A DNA stretch of 27,357 bases from Pseudomonadota bacterium (GCA_009778425.1 WRJU01000249.1:1-27357), one strand, 5' to 3'; positions 7,512 to 14,984 are shown, counted from the first letter of the stretch. Made by a program: numbers and translations. Notes: a model not told the origin generated them from the letters alone.

Positions 7512-8009
7512 ATCCAGAGCCCGCCCTGGCACTTCAGAGCCTTGGAACAGGATGACTACCGAGCACTGGAACATGCAGCCTACCTAAAAGGCTTTTTAAG
7601 ACCTTTTAAGGGTAAGGGGGCGTTGGAAGTCTGGGGTGGACAGTGCTTACAGCTTCGAGATGGGCTGATCGGACTCGCCCATAACCGACTGCTTACACAG
7701 GCGCGCTCGCACCCTTACGGGCTGCTCTCGGCGCAGCTCTCGTTGCAGGAGACTTCGGCAGGGACGAGTTTTCTGCGCTGGCGCAGCCCGGATCGCTCGC
7801 GCATGGGGGTGAGCCTGTGGGACAAGCTGATGAATGAGCCTACGCTGCCGGTTGAACTGCTGGCGCAACTTGCCGCGATGGAACGGCAGCGCATCGCGTA
7901 CAACCTGCAAATGAGCCTGCTGCACAGCATTGCCCGGCAGGCCATCGACGGCGCGGCTCGGATGGCGCACGCGCAAGCCGTTTTGCTGCGACGGACAACA
8001 CGGAGTTGA
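7509..8009 (+). CDS. DUF3158 family ICE protein
   Basis: This 166-residue protein matches DUF3158, a family found next to PFL_4669 in this ICE class. Recognisable segments are FLRPFKGKGALEVWGGQC near residue 30, SAGTSFLRWRSPDRSRMGVS near 95, and ERQRIAYNLQMSLLHSIARQ near 130. The function is not established. The ATG overlaps the restored stop of the upstream gene. In many relatives a single-stranded-DNA-binding protein gene follows; here it does not, and a gap of about 410 bases comes before topB. Confidence 0.8.
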   Translation: MIQSPPWHFRALEQDDYRALEHAAYLKGFLRPFKGKGALEVWGGQCLQLRDGLIGLAHNRLLTQARSHPYGLLSAQLSLQETSAGTSFLRWRSPDRSRMGVSLWDKLMNEPTLPVELLAQLAAMERQRIAYNLQMSLLHSIARQAIDGAARMAHAQAVLLRRTTRS

Positions 8010-8421
8010 ACGCTATTTTTCATCTTGCAGCGTGTGTTTTCCCCGGCATCGAACTGGACGAAAGCGAATGAGAGCGAAGAAATTTTCAATCGTCATGTCG
8101 GCATTCATCGACCGCACTATATGACGTGGTTGTTTTGTTGAAACAGGCCATGCAGCTATACCGGGCGGTATAGTTTGCTCTATTGCACCTCACTGGACAC
8201 ATTGAACTCGACAGGCTCGAAAAGCGTCTTGATCGGGTGTGTTCAGACTCCCTCCTGAATCGGGTCGAAATAGCTGTTTAGCATTAATTCCGAGTCAGGG
8301 TTCGCATAATGATTGGCCGCTGACTCCCTCATAAAAAAGCCAATCCGGTTTTCCATTTCTGGATGACCCGCACCAAGAAACCGGAGATGTTCGTCGTGTT
8401 TGAGCAACGGCGGAGATCAGA
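8010..8421. other. Non-coding gap before topB with palindromes
   Basis: No gene is supported. An 18-bp perfect palindrome CTATACCGGGCGGTATAG lies at 8156-8173. GATTGGC (8311-8317) and GCCAATC (8339-8345) are inverted arms. In related elements this spot often holds an ssb gene; I see no ssb-like peptide in any frame. Confidence 0.55.
8156..8173. promoter_or_regulatory. 18-bp perfect palindrome
   Basis: CTATACCG and CGGTATAG flank a central GG. The size and symmetry fit an operator. It lies about 250 bases upstream of topB. Confidence 0.4.
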
Positions 8422-10392
8422 ATGCGGCTATTTTTGTGCGAAAAACCAAGCCAGGGGCGGGATATTGCGCGCGTGCTGGGCGCGGGGCAGCGCGGCACGG
8501 GCTGCTGCCGGGGGCAAGGGGTGGTTGTGACATGGTGCATCGGGCACCTGCTCGAAGCTGAAGAACCCGAAGCCTACGGGGAGCAGTACAAGAAATGGTC
8601 GTTGGAGCAACTGCCGATCATCCCACCCGCGTGGAAGATGGCCCCGAAGCACGGGAGCCTTGCACAGTATCGCGTTGTCCGGGATTTGCTCAGAGAGGCA
8701 ACGGAACTGGTGATCGCAACCGACGCCGACCGCGAGGGAGAGATGATAGCCCGCGAATTGCTGGAACACTGCGGCTACCGGAGGCCAGTGCAGCGGCTCT
8801 GGCTCTCGGCATTGAATGACGCCTCGATCCGGCAGGCGCTCGGGAGCCTCAAACCCGGCGCGCAGACTCTGCCGCTCTATCACGCAGCCTTGGCGCGTTC
8901 TCGCGCCGATTGGCTGGTCGGCATGAATTTTACGAGGCTCTTCACGCTACTCGGCCAACGCTCCGGCTATTCGGGGGTGCTCTCCGTGGGGCGAGTGCAG
9001 ACCCCGACGCTACGCCTTGTCGTGGAGCGCGACCGGCTGATTTCAGGCTTTGTGCCCGTGCCCTTCTGGGCGATTGGGGTGATGCTCAGTCACGACGGCG
9101 CGCGGTTCCTCGCGCAGTGGCTCCCCCCTGAAGGGACGGTGGATGAGGCGGGGCGTTGCCTCAAGGTGGAGGTGGCGAATGCCGCGCATGCCCTCATCCG
9201 TTCGGTGCTTCACGCGAAGGTGACAAGCGTGGAGGTGGAGCGCATCAAACAGCCGCCGCCGCTGCCCTTCGACCTCTCCACCCTGCAAACCGCCTGCTCC
9301 AACCGCCTGGGGCTCGATGTGCAAGAGACGCTCGACATCGCCCAGGCGCTCTACGAGACTCACAAGGCAACGACCTACCCGAGAACGGATACCGGGTATC
9401 TGCCGAGTAACATGTTCGCGGAAGTCCCGGCGGTAGTAAAAGCTCTGGTGCAGACCGACCCGGAAATTGCGCCCCTGGTGAAACGGCTCGACCTGACAAG
9501 GCGTTCGCGCGCCTGGGACGACGCGAAGGTGACGGCGCACCACGGGATCATCCCGACGCTGGAACCCACACGATTCGGCGCAATGAACGACAAGGAGAGA
9601 GCAGTCTATGCACTCATCCGCTCGCATTTTCTTGCGCAGTTTCTGCCACACCATGAATTTGACCGTACAACTGCGATGTTCGAGTGCGGTGGGGAAACGT
9701 TGCGTGCAACGGGCAAGCGGGTTGTTGCGCCGGGCTGGCACTTGGCGATGGGCGCTGCCAATGAGGCCGACAGCGTGGACACCGGCGAAGGTAAGGCGCA
9801 GAACCTGCCCCCGCTCGCACAGGGAGCGAGCTGCCGCATCGTGGAAGTGGAGATGAAGGCGCTCGAAACCTCGCCCCCCCGGCCATACACACAGGGCGAA
9901 CTCGTTGCCGACATGAAGGGCATCGCCCGGCGCGTGACCGACCCGCAACTGAAGCAGAAGTTGAAGGAGACTACGGGCATCGGGACGGAGGCCACGCGCG
10001 CCGGGATCATCAGCGGGTTGCTTGCGCGCGGCTTCCTCGCAAAGCGGGGCAAGTCGATCATCTCGACGGGTACAGCCAGTGCGCTCATTGATGCGCTGCC
10101 CGCACCACTGTCCGATCCCTGCACGACGGCGATCTGGGAGCAGGCGCTCGATCTGATCGCCACCGGGCAGATGGAGATGGCGCTTTTCCTCTCCAGGCAA
10201 TCGGAGTGGGTAGCGCAACTTGTTAATCACTTCCGGGCAAGCCCACCCACCTTATCATTGCCTGTCAGTACCGTGCCCCAACGCAAAGGGGGGAGCACGA
10301 AAAACACGAGGGACAGTGTTGCCAGCACCAAGGGCGGTGCGTCCCGCAAGGAAAAAACCGGAACCCGGCGACCCTACAGCCGGGTTCATTGA
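8422..10392 (+). CDS. topB: DNA topoisomerase III (type IA)
   Basis: This 656-residue protein is a type IA topoisomerase of the TopB group common on ICEs and plasmids. The Toprim domain starts at the N-terminus with the acidic residue E7 in LCEKPSQ, and has TDADREGE at 100-107 with D101 and D103 as metal ligands. The catalytic tyrosine is Y319 in TTYPRTDTGYLP. LSVGRVQTPTLRLVVERD is typical of domain IV. KLKETTGIGTEATRAGIISG near residue 515 completes the core. The C-terminal tail from about 610 is basic and low in complexity, with no zinc-finger cysteines seen. The enzyme resolves interlinked or single-stranded DNA during element replication or transfer. The ATG at 8422 gives the standard N-terminus MRLFLCEKPSQ. 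Confidence 0.95.
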   Translation: MRLFLCEKPSQGRDIARVLGAGQRGTGCCRGQGVVVTWCIGHLLEAEEPEAYGEQYKKWSLEQLPIIPPAWKMAPKHGSLAQYRVVRDLLREATELVIATDADREGEMIARELLEHCGYRRPVQRLWLSALNDASIRQALGSLKPGAQTLPLYHAALARSRADWLVGMNFTRLFTLLGQRSGYSGVLSVGRVQTPTLRLVVERDRLISGFVPVPFWAIGVMLSHDGARFLAQWLPPEGTVDEAGRCLKVEVANAAHALIRSVLHAKVTSVEVERIKQPPPLPFDLSTLQTACSNRLGLDVQETLDIAQALYETHKATTYPRTDTGYLPSNMFAEVPAVVKALVQTDPEIAPLVKRLDLTRRSRAWDDAKVTAHHGIIPTLEPTRFGAMNDKERAVYALIRSHFLAQFLPHHEFDRTTAMFECGGETLRATGKRVVAPGWHLAMGAANEADSVDTGEGKAQNLPPLAQGASCRIVEVEMKALETSPPRPYTQGELVADMKGIARRVTDPQLKQKLKETTGIGTEATRAGIISGLLARGFLAKRGKSIISTGTASALIDALPAPLSDPCTTAIWEQALDLIATGQMEMALFLSRQSEWVAQLVNHFRASPPTLSLPVSTVPQRKGGSTKNTRDSVASTKGGASRKEKTGTRRPYSRVH

Positions 10393-10786
10393 TGCGCGCC
10401 CCGCCTTCACCGACCGCGCGCACGCCCTGATCGGGGCGGAAGGCTTATTTCACCCCCGGCCCCGCAAAGGTTGCCTTTTCAACTATTTTTGGCCCGAGAG
10501 GGGTTTGTCCAGACGGTGCGCTGCCCGGTCAAACCCTTCGGGGGCCTGTATTCCCTGCCGCTGCCCGGCGGCGAAAAAACGGGTTCCCTTTGTGCGCAGA
10601 TGCGTGCCTGGAGATGCTGGCCCAAACCACGACAAGGGCCGGGTGAGCGAGAGCCGGATGCGAACGGGTTATGGAGATGGCCCGCGCGTTTTGAGCGCGC
10701 CACGGGTGGTATTTTTTGTTCTTCGCCGCCGCTGGCAGACCAGCCAGCGGGAGATGTTCAAACGGCTTTGATGCTTCACTCACCAA
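10393..10786. other. Hairpin-rich stretch after topB, no supported gene
   Basis: Several inverted repeats are packed here: GGGTTTG/CAAACCC (10501-10507, 10530-10536), GCGCG/CGCGC with outer CCC/GGG (10681-10706) and CGCTGGC/GCCAGCG (10730-10736, 10743-10749). Open frames cross the region, but their peptides are rich in R, P, W and C and do not look like a folded protein. A structured RNA or transfer-origin-like region is possible. Confidence 0.45.
10681..10717 (+). terminator. Terminator-like hairpin downstream of topB
   Basis: CCC plus GCGCG pairs with CGCGC and GGG, leaving a 3-base bulge, and six T follow at 10712-10717. Confidence 0.45.
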
Positions 10787-10841
10787 GAACCGGCACCGGA
10801 CGGAGGGCTTTGCCCCCACTCCGGTGCCGGTTCATTTTTTT
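10787..10841. terminator. Strong intrinsic terminator
   Basis: GAACCGGCACCGGA (10787-10800) and TCCGGTGCCGGTTC (10820-10833) form a perfect 14-bp stem. An inner GGGC/GCCC pair lies in the loop. A run of T follows at 10835-10841, so readthrough from topB is probably blocked here. Confidence 0.75.
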
Positions 10842-10941
10842 GGATGACCGGAGGGAGGACGCGGAAAAAGGGGTTTCATCGCATCGCCCATTTCCTGCTG
10901 AGAAACCGCACCGGAACCGGCAAAGTATTCCCATGTGTTGC

Positions 10942-11067
10942 GCTGAAACTGCGTTTCAGCACCATGCCAGGCAGCCAGGGTCTCAAAGGCCGCCGCGCGG
11001 ATTTTCAACCGCGTTGACCCGACTATCCGCCTCGCGTCGCTTGTGTGCGGACAGCGCCTTCGGGTGC
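10942..11067 (+). ncRNA. Structured RNA copy A (DUF3577-motif-like)
   Basis: This copy has GCTGAAA/TTTCAGC (10942-10960). Next is a long helix in which GGG (10978-10980) and TCAA (10983-10986), with a 2-base bulge between them, pair with TTGACCC (11014-11020). Inside it is CGCGG/CCGCG (10996-11000, 11009-11013). A hairpin GCGCC-TTCG-GGTGC (11054-11067) closes the element. The 40 bases at 11025-11064 are identical to 14268-14307 in copy B, while the helices differ in sequence but keep pairing. I recall a published candidate motif upstream of DUF3577 genes with stable tetraloops; that name is offered from memory. It lies about 65 bases before the gene at 11131. Confidence 0.6.
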
Positions 11068-11130
11068 CGATGCTTATTTCACTTTTGAGGGCGTTTTTCG
11101 CCTTTATCTTACTCTGTGTCCGGGACGGGA

Positions 11131-11487
11131 ATGAACTGCCAGTGGGATACGTCACGCGGCGCTGCGGTGTGGGTACCCGATGAGGACGCTATCGCCTATA
11201 TCCGCTCAAATGTGCCGCCCGAACTCGGCGTCGACCGTAAAGAGTTTGACGCGCTCATGTACGCAGAAGCCGTCAAGTATTGCAAGGGCATTCTGGATGA
11301 ATATAACGATTGGGCCAACGGCAACGTTTTTGGCGTTGTCTGCTACGTCATCGACCGCGCGACCGGACGGATCATCAAGGGTGAAGAAGACGAGTGTTGG
11401 GGTTTCATCGGCAGCCAGTTTGCTGAAGAAGAACTCGAAGCCCTCGTGCTTTTTAAAGCACTGAAATACGGCCAAGCCGTTCAGTAA
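11131..11487 (+). CDS. Small acidic ICE protein, DUF5983-like
   Basis: This 118-residue acidic protein has YNDWANGNVFGVVCYVIDRA, a DECWGFIG motif, and a helical end. This resembles small plasmid and ICE proteins (DUF5983-like) that carry W-x-x-G-x-V-x-G and CWGF motifs and often lie near antirestriction genes; the match is by eye and uncertain. The ATG at 11131 has GGGACGGGA just upstream; a GTG at 11116 would add five residues. The gene stands alone between RNA copy A and a strong terminator, so it is probably controlled by that RNA. Confidence 0.7.
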   Translation: MNCQWDTSRGAAVWVPDEDAIAYIRSNVPPELGVDRKEFDALMYAEAVKYCKGILDEYNDWANGNVFGVVCYVIDRATGRIIKGEEDECWGFIGSQFAEEELEALVLFKALKYGQAVQ

Positions 11488-11524
11488 GGAATCGCTCCTG
11501 ATCCATCTTTGTAATGAAGAAGCA

Positions 11525-11557
11525 GCCCCCGGTTCGATGAATCGGGGGCATTTTTTT
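11525..11557 (+). terminator. Intrinsic terminator after the DUF5983-like gene
   Basis: GCCCCCG and CGGGGGC form the stem, extended inward by TTC/GAA around the loop, and seven T follow at 11551-11557. Confidence 0.85.
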
Positions 11558-11755
11558 GGAACATGGTTTTATATTTCAGGATGAATTGCACTGCCCCTAC
11601 TAAAGCCTCTGCCATTGCAGGCTGTGTTTTCACTATTGAAGGAATGAAAATTTTCAAAAATGTGAAATAGGTCAAACCGAAATGGTTCTTTTTACATGCA
11701 GTATCAAGTTATTGTTTCGATAATCTGAACCATCTATTTTTTGAGGAGTGATGAA

Positions 11756-12085
11756 ATGCTTAACATCGAATCAATGCCCCTGTCCGAACTGCGTTCTCTG
11801 CGTGCTGGAATTGAACAAGAATTGCGACGGCGTGGCTCTGCAACGCAACGGCTGGTCAGGAAGCTGGAAAAGCTGGCCACGAGCCAAGGCTTATCGCTCA
11901 AGGAATTGGTGAGTACTGTGGGCGGATCGGAGGGAGCCACGACCGTTTCCCCCGCTGGCACTCCCATCAAGTACCGCAACCCGGCCAATCCTGCCCAGGG
12001 GTGGACGGGGCACGGCAGAAATCCAAAATGGGTCACTGACCACCTCGCCAACGGCGGCACACTGGACACACTGGCCGTCCAATAG
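11756..12085 (+). CDS. H-NS family nucleoid-associated protein
   Basis: This 109-residue protein has the H-NS layout. The N-terminal part (about 1-45) is a charged coiled coil for oligomerisation. The C-terminal DNA-binding motif KYRNPANP plus WTGHGRNPKWV (residues 83-93) and a helix ending GGTLDTLAV match the HvrA/BpH3-type class. Such proteins silence A/T-rich DNA by binding the minor groove. GAGGAG at 11743-11748 sets the start at 11756. It is a single-gene unit closed by its own terminator. On an ICE it may limit the fitness cost of the element or help silence its A/T-rich cargo. Confidence 0.9.
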   Translation: MLNIESMPLSELRSLRAGIEQELRRRGSATQRLVRKLEKLATSQGLSLKELVSTVGGSEGATTVSPAGTPIKYRNPANPAQGWTGHGRNPKWVTDHLANGGTLDTLAVQ

Positions 12086-12111
12086 CGAAACGGCGCGTTT
12101 CAATGTGAAGC

Positions 12112-12146
12112 GGACTCCTGAACGATTTTGGGAGTCCTATTTTTTG
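12112..12146 (+). terminator. Intrinsic terminator after the H-NS gene
   Basis: GGACTCC (12112-12118) pairs with GGAGTCC (12131-12137), followed by TATTTTTT. Confidence 0.75.
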
Positions 12147-12255
12147 CACTAATCCCCGCGAAAAAAGAACGCGATCCAAAACCCGTTCTCTGCTGAGTCC
12201 TGCGTCGGAATCCGTAAAGTTGCCGCAAGATTCAACCCGCAGGGGAAACAGGTAA

Positions 12256-12414
12256 GTGAATAGAAGCAGTGATAAACCGCCTCCCGGCAAGAACGGCTAT
12301 CAATACCGGGAGCAATATGGCGTCGTTGTCATCTGCAAGGACGCCGCGCATCAGGAACGCGTCTACTGGCAGCTTCTGCGCCTTGGGCTCCAGTTGAAGG
12401 TGGTCGTGGTATGA
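12256..12414 (+). CDS. 52-residue protein leading the ABC-GNAT cassette
   Basis: A GTG-started frame encodes MNRSSDKPPPGKNGYQYREQ and then YGVVVICKDAAHQERVYWQL before a hydrophobic end, LGLQLKVVVV. AGGGGAAACAGG lies upstream as ribosome-binding site. The stop overlaps the next ATG (gtATGA), the tight coupling seen elsewhere in this element. The alternation of a beta strand, AHQERVYWQL helix and a second strand fits a compact beta-alpha-beta fold. I do not know its function. The tight coupling suggests it works with the ABC ATPase-acetyltransferase and the formyltransferase. Confidence 0.65.
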   Translation: MNRSSDKPPPGKNGYQYREQYGVVVICKDAAHQERVYWQLLRLGLQLKVVVV

Positions 12415-13535
12415 GGATCGAAATCCGCCATTCATGCAAGGACTTTGATTCGTACCGCGCCGCAAGGGTCAAGTCCTTGTTCAACGCGGAGTCCGGGGCG
12501 AATTTTACTTTGGACGTGGAGTTGCCCATTGATGAGGGCGACTGGCAAATCGGCGTGATCGTGGGCCCTTCCGGTTCCGGTAAAAGCAGCATCGGCATGA
12601 AACTCGGCGCGCTGTACGCCCCGGTGTGGCCTGCCACTTGCCCCATCATCGATGCCATTTCCCCCGGCGGGGATTTTAACGCCGTGACCAACGCGCTCGC
12701 CGCCGTCGGCCTGGGCTCCGTCCCGGCGTGGCTGCGCCCCTTCTCTGTGCTCTCCAACGGTGAGCGGTTCCGCGCAACGCTCGCACGGCTCGTCTGCGAA
12801 GCGCCGGAATTTGCCGTGGTCGACGAATTTTCATCTGTCGTCGACCGGCAAATCGCGCGGATCGGCGCGGGGGCGTTTGCAAAGGCATGGCGGCGAACAG
12901 AGGCTCGCGTGGTGCTTCTGTCCTGCCACTATGACATCCTGGACTGGCTTGAACCCGATTGGGTGCTGGATACGGCAACGGGCTTGCTGGAACGGGGGCG
13001 TCTTCGACAACGCCCGCGAATGGAAATGCTTATCCATCAAACGGACTGGCGTTACTGGAAACTGTTTGAGCCGCATCACTATCTGAAGCTGCCGCACATG
13101 ATTGCTGCAACCAACTATGTTGCGACTATCGAAGGCGAGCCGGTCGCGCATGTGGCTTTTTCAACGCGGCCCGGCTTGATCGAGGCACGCGCCTGCCGCC
13201 TGGTGGTCATGCCCGAATGGCAGGGAGCAGGCGTCGGGTTGCGGTTCCTGAATGCCGTGTGCGCGATGTGGCTGCGTGCCGAGAACCGATACGAAAAACC
13301 CTTGCGCACGCTCTTCCATACTTCGCACCCCGGCCTGTGTGCGGCGTTGCGGCGCGATGCGAAGTGGACGCAGGTTTCCGGCACTCTGTACGGTTCAAAC
13401 AAGGTTCGCTCCCGTGCATCAATCAACCGATCCGCACTGAACAGCGGGCGCGAGCCGCCGGGCTGCTCGGGCTATGGCGGACATTTCCGGGCGGTTCAGG
13501 GTTTCCGGTATCTGGGCGAAAACCATTGCGAATAG
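12411..13535 (+). CDS. ABC-type ATPase fused to GNAT acetyltransferase (COG2401-like)
   Basis: This 374-residue protein joins two domains. The N-terminal ABC ATPase has Walker A GPSGSGKSS (52-60), signature LSNGE (114-118), Walker B FAVVDEF and D-loop SSVVD. The C-terminal half (about 210-345) is a GNAT-like acyltransferase with RLVVMPEWQGAGVGLRF, in which QGAGVG is the acyl-CoA-binding loop. No membrane segment is present, so it is not a transporter. Fusions of this kind (COG2401) are found in phages and archaea. Mu Mom shows that a GNAT-fold enzyme can modify DNA bases. Together with the formyltransferase next door, a nucleic-acid-modifying or antirestriction role is my inference. It is co-translated with the 52-residue gene. 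Confidence 0.85.
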   Translation: MRIEIRHSCKDFDSYRAARVKSLFNAESGANFTLDVELPIDEGDWQIGVIVGPSGSGKSSIGMKLGALYAPVWPATCPIIDAISPGGDFNAVTNALAAVGLGSVPAWLRPFSVLSNGERFRATLARLVCEAPEFAVVDEFSSVVDRQIARIGAGAFAKAWRRTEARVVLLSCHYDILDWLEPDWVLDTATGLLERGRLRQRPRMEMLIHQTDWRYWKLFEPHHYLKLPHMIAATNYVATIEGEPVAHVAFSTRPGLIEARACRLVVMPEWQGAGVGLRFLNAVCAMWLRAENRYEKPLRTLFHTSHPGLCAALRRDAKWTQVSGTLYGSNKVRSRASINRSALNSGREPPGCSGYGGHFRAVQGFRYLGENHCE

Positions 13536-14131
13536 TCATTGCTGGCCACGGATGGTTTGCCGCGAAGCTGCTGGTAGAGAGGCTTCACCTCGGCGACAAG
13601 GTGCTGGCGGTATTGCCCCCCACGCAGATTGACCGGCTTGCGGCAGTGGCGAGTTCTTCCGGCATCCGGGTCACGCCCGCGCCGAGCCGCGTCGGCGCGG
13701 ATTGCATCCCGGAGGGCACGGACGTGATCCTCGCCGCCCACGCCCATGCTTATATCGGCGCTGACGCGCGCAGAAAGGCGCAATACGGCGCACTTGGCTA
13801 TCACCCCTCCCTTTTGCCCAGGCATCGTGGGATGGATGCCGTGCGCTGGACACTGCGCGCGGGGGATGCGATTGCAGGGGGGACGCTCTACTGGCTGGAC
13901 GACGGCATGGATACCGGGCCAATTGCTGCGCAGGATTTCTGCTTTGTCCTGCCCGGAGATGATGCAGCGACCCTCTGGCGGCGCGATCTGGCCCCGCTTG
14001 GGCTACGGCTTTTCAGGCAAACGCTGGAGCTACTGAATCTCGGCGTCGTCACGGCACGCCCACAGCTTGAGGCGGCGGCAACGCTTGCACCCCGGCTGCT
14101 TGACCCCTCAGAAATAGAACCCACCACATAA
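13526..14131 (+). CDS. Formyltransferase-family protein
   Basis: This protein of about 201 residues has the formyltransferase fold of PurN, Fmt and ArnA: an N-terminal RIVIAGHGWFAAK, the loop HPSLLPRHRG with H93, and LDDGMDTGPIAAQ with D129. The usual Asn two positions before the catalytic His (NxH) is Gly here (G91-Y92-H93). No Fmt C-terminal tRNA-binding domain is present. I place the start at a TTG at 13526, which overlaps the upstream gene by 10 bases and puts RIVIAGHG right at the N-terminus; the upstream extension is rejected because it overlaps the GNAT gene by some 300 bases. The substrate is unknown. Its pairing with an acyltransferase suggests formyl transfer onto the same target. 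Confidence 0.75.
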   Translation: MRIVIAGHGWFAAKLLVERLHLGDKVLAVLPPTQIDRLAAVASSSGIRVTPAPSRVGADCIPEGTDVILAAHAHAYIGADARRKAQYGALGYHPSLLPRHRGMDAVRWTLRAGDAIAGGTLYWLDDGMDTGPIAAQDFCFVLPGDDAATLWRRDLAPLGLRLFRQTLELLNLGVVTARPQLEAAATLAPRLLDPSEIEPTT

Positions 14132-14187
14132 CCCATTTTTGGCTGACTCGTGTGGAGCGGACAGGGGAAACTTCTCCCCAATGTCCC

Positions 14188-14310
14188 GCTGACCTCGGTC
14201 AGCAACATCAGGGTGCCACGACTTTTCAAGGCACCGGCGCGGTTTTCCACGCGCTTGAAGTCGAACCATCCGCCTCGCGTCGCTTGTGTGCGGACAGCGC
14301 CTTCGGGCGT
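14188..14310 (+). ncRNA. Structured RNA copy B, upstream of the DUF3577 gene
   Basis: GCTGAC-CTCG-GTCAGC (14188-14203) forms the first hairpin. CGACTT plus CAA(G), with a 2-base TT bulge between, pairs with CTTGAAGTCG (14254-14263). Inside is GCGCG/CGCGC (14237-14241, 14250-14254). GCGCC-TTCG-GGCGT (14298-14302, then 14307-14311 approximately) is the last hairpin. Compared with copy A the stems have different bases but the same architecture, including the 2-base bulge on the 5' side. It precedes the DUF3577 gene by about 95 bases and is followed by a hairpin with a T-run, so it looks like a cis-regulatory leader. Confidence 0.65.
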
Positions 14311-14348
14311 CGATGCTACTTTCACTCATTAACCCGCGCGGGGGCACC

Positions 14349-14391
14349 ACACACCTCCGGCTAACGGGAAAGGTGTGTCTCCGCTTTTTTT
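14349..14391 (+). terminator. Hairpin plus T-run just before the DUF3577 ribosome site (attenuator-like)
   Basis: ACACACCT (14349-14356) pairs with AGGTGTGT (14371-14378) and seven T follow at 14385-14391. The ribosome-binding site AGGAG starts at about 14394, so there is no room for a promoter between. It must lie within the leader of the downstream gene. Confidence 0.6.
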
Positions 14392-14405
14392 GCAGGAGAT
14401 TCATC

Positions 14406-14984
14406 ATGAACAAAGCAACATCGAAATCCAGACAGGATGACGATCAAGGCTATTACAACTTTCGCTTGCAGGGCATCGCCTATCTGAACGAGGCCCGAGA
14501 GGTCGAATCCGGGGAGGGAGACTTCCTGGCGTGCAACCTGGGTGTCATCGTCGGCAAGTCTGGCGAGACAAAGACCAGGTACCTCGATTGCATCGTTGTT
14601 GGGGAAAAAACCCAGGAACTCGTGCGCTGCTATGCCGAAGACGTCGAAGCCGACAAGAAGGTGATCATCAACTTCGTCGCCAATGACATTGACCCGGTGA
14701 TCTTCACCTACAAACAGGGGGAGAAGAAGGGACAGCAGGGTGTAAGCCTGAGAACAAGGCTGTTTCACATCGAATCGGTCTATGTCGATGGGGAACTGGC
14801 CTACAAAGCCCCTTCCAAGGAGGAAGCTGCAGAAGAGGCACCCGAACCCAGGCAAAGAGCCAGGACTGGCAACAGTCGTGGCACTACTGCTCCAGCCTCC
14901 ACCCCGAATACAAAACGGGGAAGTACGCGAGGGGCAAGCCAGGGTACGGAGAAAAAACCGGCTTCCGGTTCCAGGAGATTCTGA
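14406..14984 (+). CDS. DUF3577 / STY4534-family ICE replication protein
   Basis: This 192-residue protein matches DUF3577, named STY4534-family ICE replication protein. The N-terminal domain reads YYNFRLQGIAYLNEAREVE, then GDFLACNLGVIVG and YLDCIVVGEKTQELVRCY, and ends KGQQGVSLRTRLFHIESVYVDGE. The strand pattern is like an OB-fold single-strand-binding domain, which fits a replication role, but that is inference. The C-terminal 50 residues are rich in E, P, R, T and S and probably disordered, also SSB-like. AGGAG at 14394-14398 sets the start. RNA copy B and an attenuator-like hairpin lie in its leader. Confidence 0.85.
   Translation: MNKATSKSRQDDDQGYYNFRLQGIAYLNEAREVESGEGDFLACNLGVIVGKSGETKTRYLDCIVVGEKTQELVRCYAEDVEADKKVIINFVANDIDPVIFTYKQGEKKGQQGVSLRTRLFHIESVYVDGELAYKAPSKEEAAEEAPEPRQRARTGNSRGTTAPASTPNTKRGSTRGASQGTEKKPASGSRRF

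Noticed and set aside
9043..10230. Minus-strand open frame of 395 codons
   Set aside because: It lies wholly inside topB, whose motifs are complete; long antisense frames are common in GC-rich genes.
10220..11088. Two long plus-strand open frames after topB
   Set aside because: Their peptides are rich in R, P, W and C without domain pattern, and they cross a strong terminator and the structured RNA copy A.
10832..11155. Minus-strand frame sharing a peptide with the frame at 14108-14413
   Set aside because: The shared peptide is the antisense of the 40-base block conserved between the two RNA copies; helix covariation points to RNA rather than protein.
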